Shown here: piece after piece, positions 24,845-33,135 of the stretch
Layout of the letters: each line of letters opens with the position of its first letter
Position numbering within the stretch: position 1 is the first letter of the stretch
Origin: DATEDA01 sp035286595
GTDB lineage: Bacteria; Pseudomonadota; Gammaproteobacteria; Burkholderiales; SG8-39
Assembly: GCA_035286595.1 (NCBI GenBank)
Contig: DATEDA010000118.1
Location: 1 to 64,000, forward strand
Direction: 5' to 3'
DNA length: 64,000 bases
The notes under the pieces: generated by a model
Databases searched by the model: none
What the model was told of the DNA's origin: nothing
The model's input: only the letters and a program-made list of their open reading frames with translations
Translations under genes and position numbers: made by a program

Positions 24845-25042
24845 ATGTCGAACTCCAGGACCAGGACGAGCCGCAGGAACTTCCTCCTCGCGGTCGGAGC
24901 CGGCGGTGCCGCGACGGTCGCTGCGATCGGCGCGAAGACCCTTCCCCAGGCGGAGAAGAGCGACGCGAAGAAGGAGCCTCAGGGCTCCGGCTATCGCGTG
25001 TCCGAGCACATCCGCAACTACTACCGCACGACGCTGGTCTAG
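24845..25042 (+). CDS. 65-aa twin-arginine signal peptide protein (formate dehydrogenase region)
   Basis: Tiny protein that is mostly a Tat signal: TSRRNFLLAVGAGG followed by a hydrophobic run to about residue 30, then a charged 35-residue tail ending SEHIRNYYRTTLV. Small proteins of this kind sit between TorD and the alpha subunit gene in many proteobacterial formate dehydrogenase operons. Their role is unknown; a membrane-anchored or exported small subunit is a reasonable guess. A good AAGGAGACG ribosome binding site precedes the ATG. Confidence 0.85.
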   Translation: MSNSRTRTSRRNFLLAVGAGGAATVAAIGAKTLPQAEKSDAKKEPQGSGYRVSEHIRNYYRTTLV

Positions 25043-25058
25043 AGCGAAGGAGAGCGCC

Positions 25059-28043
25059 ATGCTGCTGACGAGAAAATCCTCCGTCGCCGCCGTCCCGCAA
25101 TCGCGCCTCGCGCGCAGCCTCTCCGGCGCGCTCGCGCGCACCATGGACCGGCGCGCGTTCCTGAAGCGCACCGGCGTGGTGGCCGGCGCCGGGGCGTTCG
25201 CGAGCCAGCTGCCGTTCAACCTGATCGGCAAGGCCGAGGCGCAGGAGAAGACGGTCGCCGGCGGCAAGGTCGAGGTGAAGCGCAGCGTCTGTACGCACTG
25301 TTCGGTCGGCTGTGCGATCGACGCCGTCGTGCAGAACGGCGTGTGGGTGCGGCAGGAGCCGGTGTTCGACTCGCCGCTCAACCTCGGCGCGCACTGCGCC
25401 AAGGGCGCCTCGGTGCGCGAGCACGGCATGACCGAGAACTCGCATCGCCTGAAGTACCCGATGAAGCTGGTGAACGGCAAGTACCAGCGCCTCTCCTGGG
25501 ACCAGGCCCTCGACGAGATCACCAAGAAGATGGAGGCGCTCCGCAAGGAGTCCGGCCCCGACGCCGCGTACTTCGTCGGCTCCTCGAAGCACAACAACGA
25601 GCAGGCGATGCTGTTGCGCAAGTTCGTGTCGCTGTGGGGCACGAACAACTGCGACCACCAGGCGCGCATCTGCCACTCGACCACCGTCGCCGGCGTGGCC
25701 AACACCTGGGGCTACGGGGCGATGACCAACTCGTACAACGACGAGCAGAACTCCAAGTGCATTCTGTTCTTCGGCTCGAACGCCGCCGAGGCGCACCCGG
25801 TGTCGATGCTGCACACGCTGCACGCCAAGGAGTCGGGCGCGAAGGTGGTCGTGGTCGACCCGCGGTTCACGCGGACCGCGGCCAAGGCCGACACCTATTA
25901 CCGCATCCGTTCCGGCACCGACGTCGCGTTCCTGTGGGGAATGCTGTACCACATCTTCAAGAACGGCTGGGAGGACAAGGCGTACATCCAGGCCCGCGTC
26001 TACGGGATGGACAAGGTCAGAGAAGAGGTCATGAAGTGGACGCCGGACGTGGTGCAGGACGTCACCGGCATGCCCGAGGAGCAGGTGCGGCACGTGGCGG
26101 AGCTGATGGCGAAGAACCGTCCGAGCACCATCGTCTGGGCGATGGGCCAGACCCAGCACACCAACGGCAACGCGATCGTCCGCGCAAGCTGCATCCTGCA
26201 GCTCGCGCTCGGGAACGTCGGCGTGTCGGGCGGCGGGACCAACATCTACCGCGGCCACGACAACGTGCAGGGCGCGACCGACGTCGGGCCGAACCCCGAC
26301 TCGCTGCCGGGCTACTACGGCATCGCGACCGGCTCCTGGAAGCACTGGTGCCGCGTGTGGAACGTCGACTACGAGTGGCTGAAGGGCCGCTTCGCGAGCC
26401 AGGCGATGATGGAGAAGCCCGGCATCACGGTGTCGCGGTGGATCGATGGCGTCCTCGAAAAGAACGAGAACATCGACCAGGATCCGAACATCCGCGCGAT
26501 GTACTACTGGGGCCACGCGCCGAACTCGCAGACCCGCGGGCTCGAGATGAAGATGGCGATGGACAAGCTCGACCTCCTCGTCGTCATCGACCCGTACCCG
26601 TCGGCGACCGCGGCGATGGCGGCGATGCCCAAGGCCGCGGACGCGAAGTACGAGGTCAACCCCAACCGCGACGTCTACCTGCTGCCGGCGGCGACGCAGT
26701 TCGAGACCGACGGCTCGGCCACCGCGTCGAACCGCTCGATCCAGTGGCGCGAGAAGGTGATCGAGCCGCTGTTCGAGTCGCGCTCCGACCAGGCGATCAT
26801 GTACGCCTTCGCGCAGAAGTGGGGCTTCGCCGACCAGTTCGTCGGCAAGAAGGACGGCAAGCAGAACCTGCGGCTGATCAAGACCGCCAAAGGCTATGAA
26901 GAGCCCAGCATGGAGGACACGCTCGCGAACGAGATCAACCGCGGCACCTGGACGATCGGCTACACCGGTCAGACGCCCGAGCGGTTGAAGGCGCACATGC
27001 GCAACATGCACGTGTTCGACGTGAAGACGCTGCGCGCCAAGGGCGGCAAGGACGCGGCCACCGGGTACGACCTCACCGGCGACTACTTCGGCCTGCCGTG
27101 GCCGTGCTACGGCAACGCGCAGCTGAAGCACCCCGGTTCGCCGAACCTGTACCAGACCTCCAGGAACGTCATGGATGGCGGCGGCAACTTCCGCGCGAAC
27201 TTCGGCGTCGAGCGCGACGGCGTGTCGCTGCTGGCCGAAGATGGCTCGGCGTCGAAAGGCGCCGATCTGCCGTTCGGGTATCCCGAGTTCGACCACGTGC
27301 TGCTGAAGAAGCTCGGCTGGTGGGATGAGCTCTCGGACGCCGAGAAGAAGGAGGCGGAGGGCAAGAACTGGAAGACCGACCTCTCGGGCGGCATCCAGCG
27401 CGTCGTGCTGAAGAACCACAGTTGCCATCCCTTCGGCAACGCGAAGGCGCGGGCGGTGGTCTGGAACTTCCCCGATGCCGTGCCGCTGCATCGCGAGGCC
27501 CTGTACTCGCCGCGGCCCGACCTGGTTGCGAAGTTCCCGACGCACGACGACGTCAAGGTCCTGTGGCGGCTGCCGACGCTCTTCAAGTCGGTCCAGCAGA
27601 AGAACGTGGAAGACAAGGTGGCCGAGAAGTTCCCGCTCATCCTCACGAGCGGGCGGCTGGTGGAGTACGAGGGTGGCGGCGAGGAGACCCGCTCCAATCC
27701 GTGGCTCGCCGAGCTGATGCAGGACAACTTCGTGGAGATCAACCCGAAGGCGGCGGCCGACCGCGGCGTGCGCAACGGCGAATACGTCTGGGTGAAGAGC
27801 CCGACCGGGGCGCGGCTGAAGGTCAAGGCGCAGGTCACCGAGCGGGTCGGTCCCGACACCGTGTTCATCCCGTTCCACTTCTCGGGGTGGTGGCAGGGCA
27901 CCGACATGCTGCCGTACTACCCGGAGGGCGCGGCGCCGATTGTCCGTGGCGAGGCGGTCAACACCGCCACGACCTACGGCTACGACCGGGTGACGCTGAT
28001 GCAGGAGACCAAGACCACGCTGTGCCAGGTCGAGCGGGCGTAA
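25059..28043 (+). CDS. fdhA: formate dehydrogenase alpha (catalytic) subunit, Cys-type, Tat-exported
   Basis: 994-aa molybdopterin oxidoreductase that oxidises formate to CO2 in the periplasm. A long Tat signal (MDRRAFLKRTG, about residues 29-39) is followed by the N-terminal [4Fe-4S] motif with Cys78, Cys81, Cys85 and Cys113. The Mo/W ligand position is Cys205 in HQARICHS, with the following active-site His206, where E. coli FdnG has selenocysteine. A bis-MGD binding domain closes the C-terminus. ATG 25059 has AAGGAG upstream. It sits 16 nt after the 65-aa Tat gene, with beta and gamma downstream. Tungsten use is possible given tupBCA nearby. Confidence 0.96.
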   Translation: MLLTRKSSVAAVPQSRLARSLSGALARTMDRRAFLKRTGVVAGAGAFASQLPFNLIGKAEAQEKTVAGGKVEVKRSVCTHCSVGCAIDAVVQNGVWVRQEPVFDSPLNLGAHCAKGASVREHGMTENSHRLKYPMKLVNGKYQRLSWDQALDEITKKMEALRKESGPDAAYFVGSSKHNNEQAMLLRKFVSLWGTNNCDHQARICHSTTVAGVANTWGYGAMTNSYNDEQNSKCILFFGSNAAEAHPVSMLHTLHAKESGAKVVVVDPRFTRTAAKADTYYRIRSGTDVAFLWGMLYHIFKNGWEDKAYIQARVYGMDKVREEVMKWTPDVVQDVTGMPEEQVRHVAELMAKNRPSTIVWAMGQTQHTNGNAIVRASCILQLALGNVGVSGGGTNIYRGHDNVQGATDVGPNPDSLPGYYGIATGSWKHWCRVWNVDYEWLKGRFASQAMMEKPGITVSRWIDGVLEKNENIDQDPNIRAMYYWGHAPNSQTRGLEMKMAMDKLDLLVVIDPYPSATAAMAAMPKAADAKYEVNPNRDVYLLPAATQFETDGSATASNRSIQWREKVIEPLFESRSDQAIMYAFAQKWGFADQFVGKKDGKQNLRLIKTAKGYEEPSMEDTLANEINRGTWTIGYTGQTPERLKAHMRNMHVFDVKTLRAKGGKDAATGYDLTGDYFGLPWPCYGNAQLKHPGSPNLYQTSRNVMDGGGNFRANFGVERDGVSLLAEDGSASKGADLPFGYPEFDHVLLKKLGWWDELSDAEKKEAEGKNWKTDLSGGIQRVVLKNHSCHPFGNAKARAVVWNFPDAVPLHREALYSPRPDLVAKFPTHDDVKVLWRLPTLFKSVQQKNVEDKVAEKFPLILTSGRLVEYEGGGEETRSNPWLAELMQDNFVEINPKAAADRGVRNGEYVWVKSPTGARLKVKAQVTERVGPDTVFIPFHFSGWWQGTDMLPYYPEGAAPIVRGEAVNTATTYGYDRVTLMQETKTTLCQVERA

Positions 28044-28055
28044 AGGAGACGAACC

Positions 28056-28682
28056 ATGGCGAGAATGAAATTCCTGGTCGACGCCGAGCGCTGCATCGAG
28101 TGCAACGGCTGCGTGACCGCGTGCAAGAACGCGAATGAGGTGCCGTGGGGCGTGAACCGCCGGCGCGTCGTCACGATCAACGACGGCATTCCGGGCGAGA
28201 AGTCGATCTCGGTCGCCTGTATGCACTGCTCGGACGCGCCGTGCATGGCGGTCTGCCCGGTCGACTGCTTCTACCGCACCCCGGAGGGCGTCGTCCTGCA
28301 CGACAAGGACATCTGCATCGGCTGCGGCTACTGCTTCTACGCCTGTCCGTTCGGCGCGCCGCAGTTTCCGCAGGCGGGAGCGTTCGGCCTGCGCGGCAAG
28401 ATGGACAAGTGCACGTTCTGCGCCGGCGGTCCCGAGAAGGACAACTCGGCCGAGGAATTCCGCAAGTACGGCTCGAACCGTCTGGCGGAGGGGAAGCTGC
28501 CGGCCTGCGCCGAGATGTGCTCGACGAAGGCGCTGCTCGGCGGCGACGGGGACGTCATCGCGGACATCTATCGTCAGCGGGTGTTGAAGCGCGGCAAGGG
28601 CTCCGAGGTCTGGGGCTGGGGCACCGCGTACGGCGCGCCCGGCGGCCAGCAGAAGCCCGCCGCGCAGCAGCCGAAGAGCTGA
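28056..28682 (+). CDS. fdhB: formate dehydrogenase beta subunit, four-cluster ferredoxin
   Basis: 208-aa electron-transfer subunit. Four cysteine sets carry four [4Fe-4S] clusters: CIECNGCVTACKN near residue 13, CMHCSDAPCMAVCP near 55, CIGCGYCFYACPFG near 88, and CTFCAG paired with PACAEMC at 125-155. There is no signal peptide, so it should be co-exported with the alpha subunit by the Tat system. It moves electrons from the alpha subunit to the cytochrome b. It starts 12 nt after alpha with GGAGACGAACC before the ATG. Confidence 0.95.
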   Translation: MARMKFLVDAERCIECNGCVTACKNANEVPWGVNRRRVVTINDGIPGEKSISVACMHCSDAPCMAVCPVDCFYRTPEGVVLHDKDICIGCGYCFYACPFGAPQFPQAGAFGLRGKMDKCTFCAGGPEKDNSAEEFRKYGSNRLAEGKLPACAEMCSTKALLGGDGDVIADIYRQRVLKRGKGSEVWGWGTAYGAPGGQQKPAAQQPKS

Positions 28683-28685
28683 GCG

Positions 28686-28913
28686 ATGCGCGCGCGGACG
28701 GCAGTCTTCGCTGCGCTTGCTTCGATTGCCGCACTCGGCATCGCCGGGTGCGGCGACGCACCGCAGGAACTGGCGCAGAAGGAGCGGCGATACCAGGGCA
28801 AGCCCGACACGAACCCCTGGGACAGCCCGCAGTTCGGCGGCAAGCAGGCCGAGTGGGAACGCGCGATCCAGGCGCGGACCCAGAACCAGAACGAGTACAC
28901 GCGGGTCGAGTGA
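28686..28913 (+). CDS. small lipoprotein of the formate dehydrogenase operon
   Basis: 75-aa protein with a lipoprotein signal peptide and lipobox IAGC, giving a mature N-terminus at Cys22 of about 54 residues. The mature part is hydrophilic: NPWDSPQFGGKQAEWERAI. It starts 3 nt after the beta subunit stop. A membrane-tethered periplasmic location next to the exported enzyme is clear; the function is not known. Position between beta and gamma suggests an assembly or stability factor. Confidence 0.82.
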   Translation: MRARTAVFAALASIAALGIAGCGDAPQELAQKERRYQGKPDTNPWDSPQFGGKQAEWERAIQARTQNQNEYTRVE

Positions 28914-28942
28914 TCGAGCCCGCGGTCCGGGGGGATCTCTAG

Positions 28943-28960
28943 CGAGGGAACAACCCCTCG
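28943..28960 (+). other. short hairpin in the 67-nt gap before the gamma subunit gene
   Basis: CGAGGG (28943-28948) pairs perfectly with CCCTCG (28955-28960) around a six-base loop. No U-tract follows, so it is not a standard terminator. It is followed by an excellent ribosome binding site for the cytochrome gene and could stabilise or help process the mRNA. Confidence 0.35.
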
Positions 28961-28980
28961 TTCCGGGAGAAGGAGGAGGA

Positions 28981-30054
28981 ATGCCCAAAAGATTCTTGCG
29001 GCTAGTCGGCGGCACCGCGCTCGCGACGGCACTTGTGTTGCCGCTTGCCGGGACTGCCCAGCAGCCGCCGGCCGACCCGGCGCAGGAGCGACAGGCGGAG
29101 CGCCAGCTCGTGCAGCCCGGCAACAACGCCCCGGTCTGGCGCGGGGTGCAGGCGGGTGAGCCCGGCTACACCTCGATCAAGGGCCAGGAGACGAACGTCC
29201 TCATCCAGCCGGCGATGAGGCTGCCCGGACAGCCGGTGAGTACCGCCGGCGAGGCGTGGCGGCTGTTCCGGAACAACCTCATCACGCCGATCGGCGGCTG
29301 GCTCTTCGCAGCGGTGGTCGCGTTGATCGGGATCTTCTACTGGCTGAAAGGGCCGGTGAAGCTGCACGGGCAGCCGACCGGGCGCCTGATCCAGCGCTTC
29401 ACGGCGTTCGAGCGCTACGCGCATTGGGTCATGGGAATCAGCTTTGCGATTCTCGGAGTGACCGGGCTCATCCTCCTGCTCGGCAAGTACGTGCTGCTGC
29501 CGGTGATCGGGTACACGCTGTTCTCGTGGCTCTCGAGCCTGTCGAAGAATCTGCACAACTTCGTCGGCCCCATTTTCGCGCTGAGTCTCGTCGTGTTCAT
29601 CGTCACGTACATCAGGGACAACATCCCCAAGGGATACGACTTCAAGTGGTTCGCGAGCGCCGGCGGCATGTTCGGCGGCAAGCACGTGCCCTCAGGCCGG
29701 TTCAACGCCGGCGAGAAGGGGTGGTTCTGGATCGGCGTCGTCGTGCTCTCGCTGATCGTGAGCATCACCGGGCTGATCCTCAACTTCCCGAACTTCGACC
29801 AGGTCCGGGCGGTGATGATCCAAGCGAACATCATCCACGCGATCGCGGCGATGGCGGTCATCATCCTGGCGGTTGGGCACATCTACATGGGCACGATCGG
29901 GGTCGAAGGGGCGTACGGCTCGATGCGCTACGGCTACGTCGACGAGGCCTGGGCGAAGGAGCACCACCAGCTCTGGTACGAGGACGTGAAATCGGGCAAG
30001 GTCAAGGCGGAAACCGCGAAGGGCGTACCGGCCTCCGCGCAGACGCAGCACTGA
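28981..30054 (+). CDS. fdhC: formate dehydrogenase gamma subunit (cytochrome b556)
   Basis: 357-aa membrane anchor that binds two b hemes and passes electrons to quinone. A signal peptide (about 1-26) and a ~75-residue periplasmic stretch precede four hydrophobic segments (roughly 100-120, 145-167, 190-217, 255-330). Likely heme histidines are in RYAHWVMG, NLHNFVGP, IIHAIAAM and VGHIYMG. The ATG at 28981 has a long AGAAGGAGGAGGA ribosome binding site. The N-terminal exported extension, longer than in FdnI, is a feature of this formate dehydrogenase type. Confidence 0.93.
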   Translation: MPKRFLRLVGGTALATALVLPLAGTAQQPPADPAQERQAERQLVQPGNNAPVWRGVQAGEPGYTSIKGQETNVLIQPAMRLPGQPVSTAGEAWRLFRNNLITPIGGWLFAAVVALIGIFYWLKGPVKLHGQPTGRLIQRFTAFERYAHWVMGISFAILGVTGLILLLGKYVLLPVIGYTLFSWLSSLSKNLHNFVGPIFALSLVVFIVTYIRDNIPKGYDFKWFASAGGMFGGKHVPSGRFNAGEKGWFWIGVVVLSLIVSITGLILNFPNFDQVRAVMIQANIIHAIAAMAVIILAVGHIYMGTIGVEGAYGSMRYGYVDEAWAKEHHQLWYEDVKSGKVKAETAKGVPASAQTQH

Positions 30055-30073
30055 AAGACAAGAGGAGGGGAAT

Positions 30074-30337
30074 ATGAGAGGAGCCATCGTTGCCTTGATC
30101 GGGTTTGCGATGATCGCCGGCCCGCTGTGGGCGAAGCTGCCGGCGCCGCCGCCGATGGACGACGCGCAGAAGGCTGCCGCCGCGGCCAAGGCGGCCGCGA
30201 AGGCGGAGGCGGCGAAGAAGGAGTCCGCGCTGCTCAGCAAGTCCATGGACATGACGGCCGAGAAGTACAAGAAGAGTCTGGCCGCGAAGACCAAGGGCGC
30301 GCCGGCGATGGCGACGCCGGCGGCGGCCAAGAAGTAG
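30074..30337 (+). CDS. 87-aa exported Ala/Lys-rich peptide, last gene of the formate dehydrogenase operon
   Basis: A signal peptide of about 20 residues (cleavage after GPLWA) is followed by a strongly helical, Ala/Lys-rich mature part (AAAAAKAAAKAEAAKKE) and a KSMDMTAEKYKKSL segment. No known domain. A GAGGGGAAT sequence before the ATG supports translation, and the operon terminator follows 20 nt later, so it is the final cistron. Mature protein is periplasmic; function unknown. Confidence 0.75.
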   Translation: MRGAIVALIGFAMIAGPLWAKLPAPPPMDDAQKAAAAAKAAAKAEAAKKESALLSKSMDMTAEKYKKSLAAKTKGAPAMATPAAAKK

Positions 30338-30356
30338 CGGCTCGGGATACGGCAGG

Positions 30357-30387
30357 ATACGGCGCCCTTCGGGCGCCGTATTTTTTT
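30357..30387 (+). terminator. Rho-independent terminator of the formate dehydrogenase operon
   Basis: A perfect 11-bp stem (30357-30367 with 30371-30381) closed by a three-base TTC loop is followed by a run of seven T residues (30381-30387). It lies 20 nt after the last small gene and just before the convergent DUF1330 gene. Confidence 0.93.
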
Positions 30388-30397
30388 GGAGGGCGCG

Positions 30398-30688
30398 CTA
30401 GGCCACGCCCTCGACGACGACCATGTTGAAGTCGGCGGCGCCGAGGCGCTTTTGCCGCGCGGCCTGGTACTCGATCGAGCGGTGGAAGGCTTGCGCCTGC
30501 GCGAGGCTCGCGAACTCGACGATGACCGTGCGGGCGTGCGGCCAGGCCCCCTCGAGGATCTCCAGCTTTCCGCCGCGCGCGAGGTACCGGCCGCCGTGCT
30601 GCTCGATGGCCGCGGGGGCGAGCTTGGCGTATTCCGCGTACGCCTCGGGGTTGGTCACACTGACTGCAGCGATGAGGTAGGCGGGCAT
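30398..30688 (-). CDS. DUF1330 family protein
   Basis: 96-aa single-domain protein of the dimeric alpha-beta barrel fold, with AYLIAAVSVTNPEAYAEY at the N-terminus and RTVIVEFASLAQAQAFHRS in the middle, both typical of DUF1330. The biochemical role of the family is unknown. The ATG at 30688 has a strong AGGAGG site seven bases upstream. The gene is monocistronic, convergent with the formate dehydrogenase operon. Confidence 0.9.
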   Translation of the reverse strand: MPAYLIAAVSVTNPEAYAEYAKLAPAAIEQHGGRYLARGGKLEILEGAWPHARTVIVEFASLAQAQAFHRSIEYQAARQKRLGAADFNMVVVEGVA

Positions 30689-30764
30689 CGATCCTCCTGG
30701 GGTCCGCAGCGGCGCGAGCCGCCAATGTGAAGTGAAGGCCCGCGCCGAAGCAACGGGCCCGATG

Positions 30765-31955
30765 CTACAGCCGCACCCAGCCGCGACGCAGTGCGACGTG
30801 CACGGCGAAGCCGAACACGAAAGCGGCACCGACGTGCCACACGGCGAACGCCGCCGTCGTCAGGGCGACGAACCGCTCGGCCTTGTCGTTCCCGAGCGCG
30901 CAGAAGCCGAGCGCGAGCTGCGCCCCGGCGAGGAACAGGATGACGCCGAGCACGGGCAGCGGGAAGGCCTTGAAGAAGACCGACACCGAGTCGGCGAACA
31001 GCACGCCGCCCGCGAGGAGCAGGATCCCGATCAGGATCGGCGCCGCGCCGGTCCGCGCGCCGAACTGCACGTGACCGGCCATGCCGCCGGCGCCGTGGCA
31101 CATCGGGACGCCGCCGATCAGCCCCGACCCGAGATTCATGAGCCCGGTCGAGAAGGCGACCCGCCGTTCGGTGACGGGGCGGTCGGGGAAGAGCCGGTTC
31201 GCCTGCTCGACGGTCGCGATCAGCGCGTTGCCGAGCGTGAGCGGCACCTGGGGCAGGGCGAGCAGCACGGCGCCGACCCAGAGCTCGTTCCAGCCGATGC
31301 CGCCGAGGTCGATGGTCGGGAGCCGCGGGTTCGCCTCCACCGCCGCTAGCCGGCCGAGCAATCCGGGATCGCTCCAGACCGCAACGCACCCGCCGACGAC
31401 GAGAACGAGGAACATCGCCGGAAACCGTCGGCGCTCGATCAGCAGCAGGGTCCCCGCGAGCAGCCCCGCTGCGAGCACCCAGCCGTCGGCCATCATGCGG
31501 ATGCCGTCGAGCATCAGGCTCAGGCCCAGGCCGAGCACGATGCCCAGCGTGAGGCTGCGAGGCATCCAGTCCGCGAGACGCTTCGCGAGCCCGGTCGCCG
31601 CAAGCACCATCCAGACGACGGCGGTGACCAGGCCGGCGGCCTGGATGGCCGCCGGCGTGAGCACCGCCGCATGCACCGACTGCGTCGTCGCGACCGCGCC
31701 GATCGCCTTCATCGGCTGCACGGGGAAGGGCGTGCGATAGATCGCGCCGACCGCGATGTAGGCGACGCCGAACGCGAGCAGGACCGCGCCCGGGTCGAGC
31801 TTCACGACCGCCAGATAGGCGACGAGGAACGGGATCAGCGTCCCGAGGTCGCCGAAGGCGCCCGCGATCTCGCCGCGATCGATGCGGAAGCCACCCCGCG
31901 CCGGAAGCGCGGTCGCGCTCACCGGGGCGGAGGTCTCGTGACGGGTCCCCTCCAT
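30765..31955 (-). CDS. MOT1-type molybdate/sulfate transporter
   Basis: 396-aa membrane protein with about ten to twelve hydrophobic segments. It begins with GEIAGAFGDLGTLIPFL and carries two repeats of the FPVQPMKAIGAVA and GVPMCHGAGGMAGH type, the conserved halves of the MOT1/SulP-like molybdate transporter family. It probably takes up molybdate, given its position 10 nt downstream of a ModE-like regulator and beside tungstate and cofactor genes. Sulfate remains possible. ATG 31955 has AAGGAG before it. Confidence 0.85.
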   Translation of the reverse strand: MEGTRHETSAPVSATALPARGGFRIDRGEIAGAFGDLGTLIPFLVAYLAVVKLDPGAVLLAFGVAYIAVGAIYRTPFPVQPMKAIGAVATTQSVHAAVLTPAAIQAAGLVTAVVWMVLAATGLAKRLADWMPRSLTLGIVLGLGLSLMLDGIRMMADGWVLAAGLLAGTLLLIERRRFPAMFLVLVVGGCVAVWSDPGLLGRLAAVEANPRLPTIDLGGIGWNELWVGAVLLALPQVPLTLGNALIATVEQANRLFPDRPVTERRVAFSTGLMNLGSGLIGGVPMCHGAGGMAGHVQFGARTGAAPILIGILLLAGGVLFADSVSVFFKAFPLPVLGVILFLAGAQLALGFCALGNDKAERFVALTTAAFAVWHVGAAFVFGFAVHVALRRGWVRL

Positions 31956-31965
31956 CGACGCTCCT

Positions 31966-33006
31966 TCAGGCAAACGCCGCCGCAACCGGGGCGACCGTGC
32001 CGGCGTCGCCGATCGCGTAGCCCGGCAATCCCCGGGCCGCTCGGCGCAGCGGCTCGCCGGCTAGGCCCTCGCGCAGCCGACGGCCCCATTCGGTGTCCAG
32101 CCGGCTCGACCGCGACGCGAGCCAGTAGGTCTCCCGCCGCAGCGGCACGAAGCCCAGCTTAAATCGCCAGGCGGCAGCCCGCAACCCGAACGCGGAATCG
32201 GCGCGACCCGCAGCCACCGTCGCCGCGACGGCGAGGTGCGTGAATTCCTCGGTGCCGTAACCGCGGATTGCCGACGGATCGACACCGGCCTGCTGGAGCA
32301 GTTGATCGATGAGGAGGCGCGTGCCCGACCCCCGTTGCCGGTTGACGAAGCGGGCGTGCCTCGCAGCGATGTCGGCGAGCGAGCGCAGGCGCTTGGGGTT
32401 GCCCCTCGGCACGATCAGCCCCTGCTCCCGCTCGGCGAAGCGGAGGAGGGCGTCGCGGCGGGGGTCGAGCAGTCTGCGCAGAGCGCCCGTTGCCGCCTCC
32501 TCCATGCGCGTCGCGACGTGGAAGCCGGCGACCTGTACCTCGCCGCGCGCAAGCGCGCCGAGCGACTCGAGGCTGCCCTTGAACGCGAGCTCGCCAACGA
32601 GGCCCTGAGGCCTCGCCCAGCCGTCGCAGAACGCGGCCAGCAGCAGATCATGGCTCGCGGCCACCGCCGGCCGCGCTTGCCCGCTCGCGCGCGGTCCGAG
32701 GTCCACCTCGAACCCGGCCTCGTGCAGCCGTTGAGTGGCCCGGGCGTCAGCGGCGACCAGCTGCTCACCGACTGGCGTGAGCCGCGTCCCGCGTCCGCGC
32801 TGCAGCTCCGCGACGGGTACACCGAGCAGGCGACCGGTCTCGCCGATCAGGCTCCAGGCGGTGCGATAGGACAGTCCGATCTCGGCTGCGGCGGCGCGGA
32901 GCGTGGCATGGGTCCGGATCGCCCCGAGCAGCCGCGGCAGCCGGGGGTCGAGCGGTGCGTGGTGTCGCGACGCCACCCGCCAACCAATCTCCGGCACGAG
33001 TCGCAT
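31966..33006 (-). CDS. ModE-like regulator: winged helix plus substrate-binding domain
   Basis: 346-aa protein. Residues 1-110 form a ModE/LysR-type winged helix (HATLRAAAAEIGLSYRTAW, then RGRGTRLTPVGEQLVAADAR). Instead of the TOBE domains of ModE, the rest is a periplasmic-binding-protein-like domain (about 115-340) with SHDLLLAAF and FVNRQRGSGTRLLIDQLL. Such one-component regulators bind an oxyanion or a related ligand. Divergent from tupBCA and followed by the MOT1 gene, it should control tungstate/molybdate uptake. The ATG at 33006 lies inside a GCATATATGC palindrome that may be its own operator. Confidence 0.87.
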   Translation of the reverse strand: MRLVPEIGWRVASRHHAPLDPRLPRLLGAIRTHATLRAAAAEIGLSYRTAWSLIGETGRLLGVPVAELQRGRGTRLTPVGEQLVAADARATQRLHEAGFEVDLGPRASGQARPAVAASHDLLLAAFCDGWARPQGLVGELAFKGSLESLGALARGEVQVAGFHVATRMEEAATGALRRLLDPRRDALLRFAEREQGLIVPRGNPKRLRSLADIAARHARFVNRQRGSGTRLLIDQLLQQAGVDPSAIRGYGTEEFTHLAVAATVAAGRADSAFGLRAAAWRFKLGFVPLRRETYWLASRSSRLDTEWGRRLREGLAGEPLRRAARGLPGYAIGDAGTVAPVAAAFA

Positions 33007-33012
33007 ATATGC
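33003..33012. promoter_or_regulatory. 10-bp palindrome at the ModE-like start codon
   Basis: GCATATATGC is a perfect palindrome that includes the start codon of the regulator gene (33004-33006 on the minus strand). Its half-site GCATAT recurs in the inverted repeat 63 bp further on. A regulator bound here would block its own expression. Confidence 0.45.
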
Positions 33013-33074
33013 AAGTCCTGGAATATTTGCCTTGCGTCCACGAGCGGCTAACATCCACCGCATGCCAACGACAG

Positions 33075-33096
33075 AATATGCAATACAAAGCATATT
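33075..33096. promoter_or_regulatory. inverted repeat upstream of tupB, candidate metal-regulator operator
   Basis: AATATGC (33075-33081) and GCATATT (33090-33096) form a perfect 7-bp inverted repeat with an 8-bp spacer, 39 bp before tupB. The half-site is the same as in the palindrome at 33003-33012. The surrounding ~95 bp is unusually AT-rich for this window. Confidence 0.5.
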
Positions 33097-33135
33097 AGCC
33101 TGGACCGGCGCTGACCGCCAGCCCGGGCTCTCCTC

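Noticed and set aside
25671..25673. Selenocysteine in the formate dehydrogenase alpha subunit
   Set aside because: The codon at the metal-ligand position is TGC (Cys205), and no in-frame TGA interrupts the gene.
24774..29126. Very long open reading frame on the minus strand across the formate dehydrogenase genes (about 1450 codons)
   Set aside because: It is the complement of strongly conserved coding sequence; the translation is Arg/Leu/His/Val-rich without any family features. High G+C makes stop-poor antisense frames common here.
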